The position numbers and the translations under genes are program-made. Source: Taxillus chinensis (Eukaryota > Streptophyta > Magnoliopsida > Santalales > Loranthaceae). From it: DNA of 64,000 nucleotides. The DNA lies in NCBI GenBank assembly GCA_023512835.1, contig JAKCVP010000414.1, positions 44,416-108,415 on the forward strand, in the 5' to 3' direction. The notes below the pieces were generated by a model. It did not search any database. It was not told the origin of the DNA and saw only the letters and a list, made by a program, of their open reading frames with translations. Below, piece by piece: positions 1 through 11,254 of the stretch. Position 1 is the stretch's first letter. Every line of letters starts with the position of its first letter.

Positions 1-477
1 CCCCGTCTGCCCGTCTGCCCTTTGTCAGCCTGGCAAGAGCGACCCTGTGCCGTCGGAGTCAACAGTCTTGGCAACGACCAGAACGGGAGGCCATGTGAGC
101 CCCATGCCAAACTCAATTTTCAGCATGGCAGCGCGTTTCATCTTCAATCGAAGATCACCAACCCACCACCAGCCGCCGGTTGCTCCCAAGCTGCCACTGA
201 TCAGTGTCGCTACCCGCCTCATGCTGCGTTCGCCTGCGCCGGTTGCCGCTGTCGCGCCCAGACTGCGTGTCCTAGACGCTGCCATTGCGTCGTTGTGCCA
301 GGCCCTGTTTGGCTCTACCGCGTCTCTTCCAACTTTTGTCTGCGCCCAGTATATACAACTGTCTGACCTTCCGCTGTGCTTTGTCTGTCTTCAACTGCTT
401 GTGCTCATTCAGGCCGTCTACTTCCCAGTCGCCGAATCCATCTCTTTCCCGTCTAATCGACCTCAGACTTTTACATC
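1..477 (+). promoter_or_regulatory. Leader and promoter of the small myristoylation-motif gene
   Basis: No coding region is convincing here; the open frames overlap each other and lack domain character. A TATATA stretch at 350-355 lies about 120 bases before the ATG at 478, and the stretch from about 360 is pyrimidine-rich, as in many fungal leaders. I read it as promoter plus 5' UTR of the next gene. Any gene further left is cut off by the window edge. Confidence 0.4.
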
Positions 478-781
478 ATGGGTGCTGTCGTATCTTGCAT
501 TCAGAGCCTCTTGAGCGCCATTGGTACCTAGACCTTGAGCACTCCTCAAAACTTTCGGCTGACTTTGTTCTCTGCTCAGGTGGCTGCCTCATGGCTATTG
601 TGAATGCCATTGGCTCCGTTCTTCACGCCATCATTGGTGGTATCGTCGCCGTCTTCAATGCCATCATCTCGTCAGTCTACCACGACCAGACAGCTGCCTG
701 CGACTTGCTGCTAACGATTCTTGCAGGTGCCTCACTTGTGGCAGAGGAGGACGGCGCCGAGGCACTACGAGTGCCGTGTAG
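478..781 (+). CDS. Small conserved hydrophobic protein with N-myristoylation-like start
   Basis: Three exons (478-523, 580-670, 727-781) join in phase to a 63-residue protein. Both introns have GT-AG ends, and the second carries a CTAAC branch site just before its acceptor. The protein starts MGAVVSC, which fits the N-myristoyltransferase pattern (Gly2, Ser6) with Cys7 free for palmitoylation. A hydrophobic stretch rich in Ile, Val and Ala follows (residues about 18-46), then a short tail with CLTCGRGGRRR. I recall similar three-exon miniproteins in other Pezizomycotina, but I know of no assigned function. Inference: a lipid-anchored or membrane-inserted peptide. It is too short and too split for ordinary ORF calling; the join is supported by phase and by the coherent product. 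Confidence 0.75.
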
Positions 782-1017
782 TCTCGGCTGAAGTCAGGGT
801 TCGTCAGCTTGTCCGACGCTGCTAGAGCATGGTTCGCTGCACGCCCTGCGCCTCTTCACCAACCACGGTCGCTACCTCTACAACATTTGCCGAAGCTTGC
901 TTTCATAGATACCCTACGCGCCCGTACGCGCTTATAAACGCCTGATTGGAGGTGGAGCTGTCCTGCATTAGTACCGCGAATCTAATGAGCATTTACACTT
1001 GCGTGTCTCCACATCTT

Positions 1018-2649
1018 TCATTTGTGCTGGATAAACTCATGGCTTGGCAAGTTGCTGGCCATCGAGCCCCACCTAGTTGAATATGGGTCCTGGAAGCTTG
1101 CTTCCAAAGGGAGCCTACAAGTCTGCTTCAAAGAAGTCAGTCGGTGAACGACCCAGCGACCTTGAATGTCTGGTAGGTCTGCGATGTCACCAACCAGATA
1201 CAGCGCCAAGGACGTGATCATAATTCCTGCCATTTTTGGAGCTCTGGGATCGCTCAACGGACCTACCGAGCAGGGAAAAGGCTGTTGCCACCCCTTTTCG
1301 TAGAACGGACCGCATGTTGCGCAGATGCTCGACACTGCAGACCTCTGAGCTGCATCATAGAGGAGAAGCTGCGAGTCGAGCGTCTCTTTGTCGGTAAGCT
1401 GGGTGAGGAGATAAGATACTGATGGCACTCCCTGCCAATATGGCACAAAAAACTTCTCATTTGCTGCCGGAGCATGTACTGACCAGCAGCAATAGCCGAG
1501 TCGAAGCGATAGTTGTCGTCCTGCCAGGTCCCAATTGGCGGAGTGCGAATGACGGACAGCGACATCACCTTGTCCAGGGCGTGTGCCTCGACAAGATCAT
1601 TTTTGGTCTCCAACAGCAATCGCTTAAGGCAGTGCTGTGAAGTTGTAGACCGTAGAGAGCCAGTCTCGATCGATCGTGGCTCAGCCATCTTGTCCGAAAC
1701 GCGACAAACGATGTTCGCTACCCTGCGCAAGCTGTCACACCCCTTGGACTGGACCTCGTCTCTGCTGAAGTCGAAAGCTGCGGATCACGATGGAAGCGGC
1801 ATTCTCGATCCTAGATGTATATCGATGATGCAGGACCCAATTATGGTGGGGAGGAAGACCTTTTCGAGGCATGCGTCGCGAGTGTGAGCCTCGGGCATGG
1901 ATCTCAACAAAACTTGCATAGCCAGCACGTGCTGGAACGGATCGCAGTCGTCAGTAGGAGCCAGTAAGTCTTGAACATAAGGTAAGCTTGGGATCACCAG
2001 TTCAATCAAGGATTCATGAGACGTGTGTCGGGCACTTACTAGACCAGTACAGAAATATCACGCACAGTAACAAGTCGAAAGTCGATGAAGGGGATGTGCA
2101 TGCGATAGCCCTGCGGAGAGCGTTCAAAGCAGATGATTTCGCCTCCACAGATGCCAGAAAAATGCCTTTGTCCCAGTGTGTTATGGAGAGTGTAACCATA
2201 GCATGATACTCCAGGCAGTAGCGAAGCGGCGACCCTGGCCTCATGTTACGCAAGGATGGTATGGTGCTCATATCTGCCAACTCATAAAACCCACAGGCTT
2301 TGCCAATGTTATCGTGCTCAAGGTAGTAGGCAGTCGATATAGTGCGTATATCAGGTTGAATGTGTCTCGTAGCCAGAAAGGGGATATCGACGCCTAGCCG
2401 ATTGTGTCTGATCGCCTGTATGGGTGCCTCAAGCCTTACCCGTGAGCTGCAGGTGCCTGATGAAGCGTCGCCGAACATCCAAACTTTCTTCTGCACATAA
2501 ATGCACAGCTTGTGTTGTCGGACGCATCGGGAGCATCCAGGCCGCTTTCCGTCATATTGGGCATGAGCAGCCTTGCAAGACGCGCACCCATTGGATGATC
2601 TGTTGACTCGCCTCTTCTTCTGTCTGACGGGAATACTGAACAGGATCAC
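1018..2649 (-). pseudogene. Decayed Zn2Cys6 fungal transcription factor
   Basis: Fragments of one fungal-specific transcription factor lie in order on the minus strand but in different frames: about 2649-2040 (zinc cluster), 2009-1785, 1730-1400 and 1446-1018. The zinc-cluster region reads GCASCKAAHAQYDGKRPGC, then SRCVRQHKLC: the C-x2-C-x6-C spacing is kept, but the third cysteine is Tyr (TAT, at about 2553). The C-terminal piece has the usual end of the family (LYLVGDIADLPDIQGRW). A donor-like GTAAGT at 2040 could end the first exon, but no set of introns I tried gives one open frame through to 1018, so at least one frameshift is likely. No ATG is visible for the first fragment, whose open frame begins at GTG. 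It may once have regulated the nearby laccase/isocyanide genes; that is only inference from position. Confidence 0.55.
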
Positions 2650-4280
2650 TGCCAGTTGCAGAAGGCGAGTCCGATAGGGATCTGATGAAGCTCTAGGATG
2701 GCGCTAGTGTTGGCTGCGCTCAAGACGATGGTGTATCAGGGCTGTCAATAGGGACAGTCCATTTTTAAAAAAAATACAACTCGCAAAGCTACGACAGCCG
2801 TACGAAAAGCAGCATAGACTGTCAAAGGGTTGTTGGAGTATGTCCTTCTCAATGGTGAGCACGAGGAAGTACTGGGTCTAAAATCCGCCTCCTGGCTCGA
2901 GATCCCCAATACGTGGTTTGCCGTGTAGTAGCGCCACAGTGAGGGCTTCTGATTGGTGACATGTTTCCTATCACTATCGTCGCCGTCTCAGATCGCCCGA
3001 AACGCTCCACGATTTCGGATGCCTACAGTTTTTGTGAATTTAGATGAAGAGTCGACAGGCCAGAGCCTTGGATGACAACGTGGTGTTACGAGAAGATGAT
3101 GTGCCCGTGACGATTCGTAGTGGGTAGCACTGGTATTTCCGGAGGACGAACCTTATAAATAGCATGTTTTACCCCTGGTTGGAAAAGGAGATTATTCCAC
3201 GTTCCACTGTACCTCAACGACTGCTCAGGCACCTGCATGAGCCAGGCTTCAGCCACTAGTCCAATGTTTGCCTTTGAACTTTAGCTTTCCTGATCGAGAT
3301 AGCAATACAAATGGGCACGGTGCGGTTGTACCAGAACAACGAGGCTGCTTGTTGAAACGCTTCGTGACGATTGGGAACCTCTGATTGGTCAACAGTCTTC
3401 TCTTATAGCAACAAATGTAACCATGGCGGATTCTCGCTTGCTCAAGACTTGCGAGAGTGGAGGCGCGGCCATCTGCATAGAGCTTTGCAACTTTCCTTGT
3501 CACACAGGGCGATGAATAGATCTGTGACACATAGGCCTGATGTTACTATACCTCAGACGATTCACTCGACTGCGCGAGGTCTTACATATCGGTATTCTAT
3601 CGCTTTCATACTAGCAGTGCCCATTCCTGATCACTCAAACGTATAGTACCGTTTCATGAACTGGCTCAGGCTCCTTCCGTCTAGTATTGAGGCTGCTGTT
3701 GACAACAGCAGCACAGCCCGATGCGACACAATGCTTCGTCTCCAGCCATCGAGTATAGCGTCGCTCTTCTCGTACACTCTGACCTCTTGTGTAGTCGTGG
3801 CTTGCGCAGAGTCGCTTGATGCCAATGTCCCTTACTTGGGCAGCCGCTCTTCTCTCGTATAGGCTGACCTGCCTTACCGAGATACAGGTAGCGATAGCTG
3901 AGGGTAACATGTGGCGAGAATAGCAGGGTCTCATCTTTGTCAACTCTGCCCAATATAAGATTCTTTGCATCCCGTTCGCAGGACCAGGCACTTTGGAGAT
4001 ACGGTTCGTTTCCTAAACGGCTCAAGCCCGCAATGTCAGTAACAAGTTTCTGCGCTTGCGCATGCCTGCTTTTGCTGTACCTCATGAATCTTGGAAGAAG
4101 TTCTACTATAGCTAGGTGAGGCAGACTGGAACTTAGACGCTAAGAACTATACTGACGTCTTACGACTAGTCTATCTCAGCTTGGAACTTTGGATGCCCCA
4201 TTGCTACCAAAACATTTGAGCTCTCCGGTACACGACAGACTTCTAGCTTCGGTAGCTACCTTACTAACCGGCGCTCATAG
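2650..4280. other. Gene-poor interval
   Basis: About 1.6 kb between the decayed regulator and the laccase. Short open frames exist on both strands but none shows a domain, codon coherence or splice partners. An A-rich run lies at about 2765-2777. The missing first exon (signal peptide) of the laccase may lie near the right end, but I could not identify it. Confidence 0.4.
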
Positions 4281-4289
4281 CCTGTACAG

Positions 4290-6138
4290 ATCCGAGACGA
4301 GGCGAGACAAGAAGCGTACGGAAATGCAGCTGCACCTTGGACAGGAGTTACCAGACAGTACAATTTCACCTTGGCCAGGGGCCAGCTTGCGCCAGATGGA
4401 GTGTGTAAGTGTGAACTGTATTCCATTGCTGTTATTACCCTAACATGACAAAGTGAAAACGGGAATCTACGTCAACGGTCAATTTCCAGGTCCAATCATC
4501 GAGGCTAACTGGGGTGATATCATTTCAGTGACGGTCATCAACAATATCACCAACACCGAAGAGGGCACAGCTCTACACTGGCATGGCATGTCTCAATACG
4601 GCACCCAATGGTATGATGGAGTCCCGGGAGTAACTCATTGTCCTATCCTTCCCGGAGATAGCTTGACGTACACCTTTCAAGCTGATAAGTATGGCTCAAC
4701 CTGGTGGCACGCCCACTATTCTGCTCAGTATTCCGCAGGCTTATTTGGACCACTCATTATTTATGGCCCCCAAATCGACGCCTACGATTTGGATATCGGG
4801 CCACTGCTATTGGGTGACTACTATCACCGCGACTACTTTAGCATCGTCGAGGATGCTGCATCATCTAGCCCGGATTTCTCGGTATACGTCCCCAAATCTG
4901 ATAATAGTCTCATCAACGGACGCAATCCGTTCAATTGCTCGTTGTCAACTACTGATGCACCTTGTCAGAATAATGCATCATATGCTGAATTTCTGTTTGT
5001 TCGGGGTAAGACGCATCGATTGCGTCTTATGAACACGGGCGCCGCTGCGCTTCTTCATTTTAGCATCGACGGGCATGATATGCGCGTTATAGCTACCGAC
5101 ATGACACCTGTCGTGCCATACAAGACGGAAGTTGTCACCCTTCATGTCGGGCAGCGCACTGATGTGCTGGTCAAGGGATTGATAGCCCCGACGCATAACA
5201 CTTACTGGCTCCGCTCGACAATATCTCTCAATTGCTCTGAGACGCAGACGACACAGGGTCTTGGCATCATTACGTATGATCGAAAGACTGCGAAAGAGAT
5301 ACCAACGACGACTCGGAGCAACGCAGCGGTTAGGGCCGATGAGAAGAGCTTTTTGTGCAAGAATGTATAGTGACAACCTACCCTTCAATGTTGTCAAGCA
5401 AGAGATCACTGATAGTCCTCAGGATGATTTGGAAAGAACGGTTCCTCGACTAGCAAAGCCTATTGCGGTCCCTGATGCAGTCGAGACTATTGTCGTTGAT
5501 CTCCTTACTAATGCGACGGGCCATCATGTCTGGATCCAGAACAACAAAACTCAGACAACAGATTATAACACACCCGTAAGTAGATGTACACGTGCGTCGG
5601 TGGAAGCCATGTTAATCATTACTGCAAAAGGCACTGCCACTCATCATGAATGGCACTGTCGATTTCCCGCCAACTTCAGGGCTTCATAGCTTCTCAGGAA
5701 AAAAGGTTATCAGACTCATCATGAATACTGTCTACCAGGCGGTACATCCGATGCATCTACATGGCCATGACATGGTACGCAAATATGCACAAGCATTCGC
5801 AAATCTAACTAATAGGCAAGTAGCAAGTGCTTGCTGAGGGTCCTGGTCCATGGGATGGCAAGACCATTACTAACCCTTTGAATCCGCTCCGGCGCGACAC
5901 CCACGTCCTCCGACGTTACGGCCACTTAGTGGTCCAATTTGAAGCAGACAATCCTGGCGTGTGGAACTACCACTGCCACATTGCATGGCATGCCTCAATG
6001 GGGTATAATTGGATTATCGTGGAGCGCCCGGAAGACTTGAAGCTACAGAAATTACCTGACTCCGTGCGCGATACATGTGTCAAGTGGGACAAGTGGACCA
6101 AGAGCCACGTGGTGGATCAAATCGACAGCGGTATTTGA
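4290..6138 (+). pseudogene. Laccase-type multicopper oxidase with one frameshift
   Basis: Secreted-type ascomycete laccase, which would oxidise phenols using four coppers. Pieces: 4290-4404 (entry after a probable 3' splice site), 4454-5364, 5372-5575, 5631-5774, 5824-6138. All copper ligand motifs are present: HWHG (about 4579), WWHAHYS (about 4702), HPMHLHGHD (about 5746) and HCHIAWH (about 5971). Introns at 4405-4453, 5576-5630 and 5775-5823 have good GT-AG ends and restore frame. At 5365-5371 the frame shifts by one base next to a TAG, inside the conserved CKN-DNLPF segment, and no intron fits. The signal-peptide exon was not found; an in-frame stop at 4278-4280 lies just upstream. Recent pseudogene or a one-base assembly error are both possible, since everything else is intact. 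Confidence 0.8.
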
Positions 6139-7080
6139 GCCGTGTATGGGCCAGGCAACGGTATTCTAAGACAAAGTTCAAAGACAAAGATCTCGGTAAG
6201 ATGCTGCGCGTTTTCTGGTGTTGGCACGGGTCATCCGTCCTGTACTGAGGTAATATCAGCGTTGTGTTACAGTAATCGGCATAGGTCTCCATCAAATGCA
6301 GTTGTTGGAAATTCATATCGAGGTTTTGAATTGATTAGGCCATCCTTCAGGCAACACATATTGCGCAGATCATCTCAGCTGAGACTCGGTAACACCGAGC
6401 ACACACATAGCTCTCACTCTGAAGAGGCTGTGCTCCCCGGTCAAGGCTGGCATCTATCCACGAGTCTGATCACGAAAACGTTTTTAGCCCCGATCAAACA
6501 TACTGACGAAGTAAGTCCATCCTATTTCGACACTCGTCAGGTGGCAGATGGAGACTACTACCACTCATACTGATAGCACCTGACAAAGAAGTCCGCGTCT
6601 GGAATTCCTCAATGCCCCACTGCCGATCAGGTCGTCGTATACATCTCTCTTACTGAGTCATTGCTCGACGTGACACACAGTACTTGTGACGATCTGGTGT
6701 CGCTTTACTTTTGCATCTAGATCTGGATTTGGTGTCAGGCCAGTTTGCGTCGCCAGCCTGTCAATGGTCGTGTCGTGGTTCCTGCGAGTCGAAATGGGTG
6801 TTAACTTTCACAAAGATGAAGATATTCAATTGAAAGGAAGACGTGCAATCTTTCCATCTCAATTGCTACATATAGAGCTGATCAAAAAGCGGATACTGGA
6901 CATAGGGCTTAGAAGGCGTTTCGTGAAGAATCACACAGTAACGGCGACACAAGGTCACTAGTACATGCATTTCATATCATTTTTCAAGTATCGTCAAGAT
7001 TTTGAATGTTCCAAGTGCTGCTGCATTTATACTATTCTACCGGCCACCCAACAGTCGTCATCCGTCAAGCCTCATTTCAG
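6139..7080. other. Intergenic, nothing recognised
   Basis: About 0.9 kb between the 3' ends of the convergent laccase and MFS genes. The plus-strand open frames at 6142-6573 and 6686-6961 have no domain character and I do not support them as genes. Confidence 0.4.
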
Positions 7081-8475
7081 TCAAGGACCACGGTCGATGT
7101 CTGACCAGTGCGTCCGAGCCCGCTGCATGTACGCAGCAGCAGAGACCACAGTCGCACCGAGCAGAACGCTCACGCCGCCAAACACCTGTGCCCCCTCATA
7201 TTGCCCGTGCATTTTGTCGATCAGAGCCCCAGCAATTGGTGGCCCAGAGAGACAGGCCAGCCCAAGGATGGTGAAGCACATGCCGATTCTCGTGCCCATC
7301 TTCGTAATGTCTGTGGTCAACAGGGACAAGGCTGAGGGGAAGAGCGTCTGCACTGCATTTGCGCTAATGCCGTACAGTACGACAAAAGCGAAAAAGCCTC
7401 CAGTGGTGTGGACTGCTATCCAACTCAGCAGCAAGATGCCGCAGGCGAAGGCGAAGGGGAGCAGCATGACCAATGGTCCAGTGAAATGGTCCGCCAGAAG
7501 AGCCGGAATCACACGTCCTGGCACACCAACGGCATTAAGAACCATCAGCTGGACAAGTGACTGATAAGGTGACAGACCAATGACGTGTTGGCCGTAAGCA
7601 GAGGTCTGTGGTAGCATGTGTGAGTAGGTGGTGTCTGACACTATTATACCAAAAGCTCTTACGTAGAAGTATGCAATATAGAGTCCCAACAGAATCAAGA
7701 ACATGCCAATGGTGAAGAGAGCGTAGGGTGTCTCTGTGAATGCAGACCATTCCACCAAAGGGCCCTTGACTCGGTTAGCAGGCCGTGGGCGCGCTATGAT
7801 GAGGATCACCATGCTGTTGATTAGCATGATGAAACCCATGACGCGGATAGTCCAGTGGAACCCAATCGTCGGTGTCAACTGCTGTGCGATCTTCCCTCGC
7901 GTTAGAGACAGAGCTTTATGTGCACGGTTCTAGAAACTTACGATTGGGAAGACCACTCCGCCGACCGGGGCGCCTGTCGCAGCGACCGAAAGTGCAAACG
8001 CACGCTTCTTCTCGAAAAAAAGAGTGACTAACGTGACGGCAGGAGTGAAAAGCAGGCCATTTCCGAGTCCACTGGTGATACCCTGAGTGAGTATCAGCTG
8101 CCAGTAGCGTGACACGCCCGAGGTCGTGAACACGCCCAAGATCTGCAGAGAGCAGCCAGCAACAATCAGAGACCGGAAGTAGCCTGCATCCATAATTCTG
8201 CCGGACGCTGTCCCAATGAAAAAGAGCAAGAAGATCTGCAATGACCCAGCCCAGGCGACATCGGACTGGCTTCGCCCCAGGAGCTCAGTCCATCGTGGCT
8301 CAAAAATGCCGAACGATGATATATAGCCGAACCCGTTTACCACAAGCAAAAAGGCGGCCAGAACTTGCGACCAGCAGCGCCATCCGTGGTCCATTTGGGT
8401 CTCATCGTCTCCCAGCTCGGAGCTGTTGAGGGAGAACCTTGACGATAGGAGGATTCCTTCGGAAGAAAGTGACAT
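7081..8475 (-). CDS. MFS transporter, monocarboxylate (MCT/SLC16-like) type
   Basis: Two exons, 8475-7942 and 7890-7081, separated by a 51-bp GT-AG intron with a CTAAC branch site, give a 447-residue protein. After a short cytosolic N terminus ending DDETQMDHGW it shows about twelve hydrophobic segments. The first helix reads LAAFLLVVNGFGYISSFGIF, the usual entry of fungal MCT-like carriers (riboflavin/monocarboxylate transporter-like group). The ATG at 8475 is the first in frame, and the length is normal for the family. It is divergent from the isocyanide synthase with 777 bp between the starts, so shared control is plausible. Substrate cannot be told from sequence; export of the isocyanide product, or import of a precursor, is inference. 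Confidence 0.88.
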
Positions 8476-9252
8476 GGCAACGGTTGTTCAAAGGCTGGTT
8501 GGAATTCAAATCAAGACCTATTCCGCTTATAATAGAGAATTGAGGCAACATGAAAATTCCTCTGCACACTCCTCTGACCTTAAGTAAATCATCTTGGGTT
8601 GGCCGAATCCTGCTGCTGAGTGTTGTACAAGTCACACATAGTGTGATTTTACACCGCTCAAAGCCACAAAATGTTCGTGATACTTCATCTCAGCTCCTCT
8701 TACCTACCAAAAGGCCCAGCATGCACAGCAATGCTGGTTGCTGGTTACATGTATAAAGTCCAAAAGAGCAACAATTCTGGAGATTCTAGGCAGTGCTTGC
8801 CTGTGTCACGAATCCTCGCGTAAATAGACTGCTTTTGATGTTACACCTTTGTCCATCAAGCTCGAGGCAGCAGCTTGACCCACTACCGTCGCAAAAGAAT
8901 CGATTTTGCTTTGTCATATGCGTTGTGCAATACTCGTAAATACCTTACTCAGCTCGCTTGGGTTCTCTCTATCCTCGCATTTTCAATATCGGACAGCATA
9001 TCCGGATCCAAAGAGTAACCCTCAGAAGGCAAACCGAGCTCAGGCCGTACGTGGCCGCCTCGAGGTTGCAAGCGAGCTTGGAGACGGGGAGACCGTCGGA
9101 TAGTTTCCTCCTCGATGAACACAATCTGATAAATGAGGCCACCCGCCTCAGGGAAACTGCGATATGTTAGCTCAAAGGTCAACATCTGCGTTCTCTATTT
9201 TTCAAGGCAGTGATAGTAAGAAGTGGGTCGCACCTCGTAAATTGGCACCACC
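8476..9252. promoter_or_regulatory. Divergent promoter between MFS transporter and isocyanide synthase
   Basis: This 777-bp interval separates two divergent starts and holds no convincing gene. A TATAAA lies at 8752-8757 on the plus strand, rather far from the ATG at 9253. The layout is typical of a shared control region in a fungal secondary-metabolite locus; I did not identify a specific operator. Confidence 0.45.
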
Positions 9253-11254
9253 ATGCCTCCGACACAACATACCGCATCACTGCCCGAGAGTCACTCATCA
9301 ATTATCGAATCTCGAATCAATCATCTTGAAAGCAGACTTGATATCATACTCGGTCTCACAAAGCAATTATTGGCTGTCGCGCTCCGAAAGCACGTGCCAA
9401 GCGATGCAGGGCAGAATATTGAGTCTTCTAGCTGCTCTATGGACGAGATAGACGAGAAAGCACAACTTGGTGTTCAGTGTGAGTGACTCGTGTCGGGCGT
9501 CTATTTCACGTTCTCGCATTGACTGGGCTACAGTAGCCACTTGGGCGTTCGGCCCGGATGTTGAGGATGAACCCCTGGCTCGCTTGCTTGGACCTCGTAA
9601 GACTGCGTTTCCCAAAGGAGAAAGTTCGATCTCTCGGCTGAGACTAAATCGTTATAGAACCATTTGACAACGACGCGAAGCTACCGATTGCTGATGAAGC
9701 CGAGGAAGTCTGGAGGCTCGTTCCGCAGACCGTCACAACCAATGACATTCCCGTCGCCCGAGATGAGAATGATGTTTGTGTCACAAATGATGAACAGGTG
9801 GCCACCCGCTCAGACGTACATCAAACGATTGAGAAAACGCCAGGCGATGATTTTGAGACCGCAACTCCGAGTGCGGAGACCTGCAGTGAAATTGCGAATC
9901 GCATCCTCGATGTGATTGCAAGCTTCGGTCAGCATACTAACGCTCAAGAAGGCTCAGTTGTGTGGACGGGCAAGCCGTTGTTCCTAAGTAAAGTAGTAGA
10001 TCAAGTACAAGCTGGTGGACCTGTGTGCATGATACTACCAGCATTCCCCTGGAAAAGTGTGAGTTTCAATCAGATTTACTCAAAGATGTAGACATAGCTA
10101 ATAGAACTCCCCAGATCAACCGTATTGATAAAGTGCTGGGTGCTCTACCTGATCAAGGCGAGAAACTAGCCCTAGGTCGCCTCAATGAGATCTGCGTTGA
10201 GGTCGAAAAGCTTTATCCACCAGGAGCAATCCTTCATATCGCCACAGACGGTCTATTGTTCGATGGTATGGTCGCTCACTTGATTCAGATTCAGCAAACT
10301 TATATCTTTTCATACAGATATTCTCGGCATATCAGATGACGATACCTGGACCTATAGTGTAGAGTTGATGAGAATGGCACAGGAAAATCGGTACCATGGT
10401 ATTCATCTGATCAGGCCGATGGACATCATTGGTCTGAGTGGACCAAATCCCTTGTCCAAAGAGGAGTATATGTCATTGGTGGGTCCAACACGGACTCATA
10501 TTTTGGAGAAATATGGGAAGACCGAGGCAGAAGTGCGCTCAATGTTGGAGTCAGACCCCGACACTTTGATGACGTACCGAGGTTTCATCAGGTTTCTTGA
10601 GAGCGATTTGAAGTAAGTTGGATAGCCATACTCACGGTCCGCAACGTCTCATCTTGAAATAGACATAGCGCAAGAGCTAAGGAAGCGAAAAGTGGCCATG
10701 CTTTTCGACGCATGGTCAAATCTGTGGCGACTCAGATGATGATTCGTGCAGAGGTAAGTCTGCTGCAGAGCATGTCCCTTTTCCGCAAATTCTGAAGAGT
10801 AATTGAGTAGTCTTTCACGTCGCTTTTGAAAGAGCATTGTAGCTCTTTTGTGCGCCTGTCAATTCATCCATCAAGCGGCGCCGTCAAGCTGTCAGTGCCT
10901 CTGATTCCGCAGTCAGACGGCTTCTTCCCGCGCACACCCTGGCATTCATGCGTAGTCGTTGGCCTGGATGGGACTTATACCACCCCGCATGCAAAGACTG
11001 TGCGAGATACACACAGGCTTATCTCAGAAGATGGTAGGCCTCTCTATTTCAGGGAGAAATCGCCTCTGTGGGACTGGGAGAACTCGGCGGTTATCATGGA
11101 ACCCCTGCCAAATTCTGTTCTCTTGGTGCGACCACCACTTTCTCTTCAAAGCCAAGGTGTGCTCCTCAACGAAGCGGAAATCGAGAAACTTAGAGAACTC
11201 CGAGCTGCATACGGCGGCCGTATCGAATTGTCGGGCTTTATCAATGTTTGGTGA
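9253..11254 (+). CDS. Isocyanide synthase (DIT1/PvcA family) with N-terminal extension
   Basis: Seven exons (9253-9478, 9534-9596, 9658-10058, 10115-10265, 10318-10612, 10663-10753, 10835-11254) join in phase to 548 residues. From about residue 175 the protein matches the DIT1/PvcA family: GKPLFLSKVVDQVQAGGPVC, LPAFPWKS-INR-DKVLGALPD-GE, HIATDGLLFDDILGISDD, RLSIHPSSG (Arg416) and TPWH near the C terminus. Family members convert the amino group of an amino acid (often Tyr, Trp or Val) to an isocyanide using ribulose-5-phosphate; yeast Dit1 is a relative. Residues 1-174 are an extra region: a Leu/Ile heptad-like stretch (about 17-50), then an acidic linker. No TauD-type dioxygenase domain follows, unlike some fungal isocyanide synthases. 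The seven-exon structure restores every family motif, so it looks functional. It sits next to a divergent MFS gene and a copper oxidase. Confidence 0.88.
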
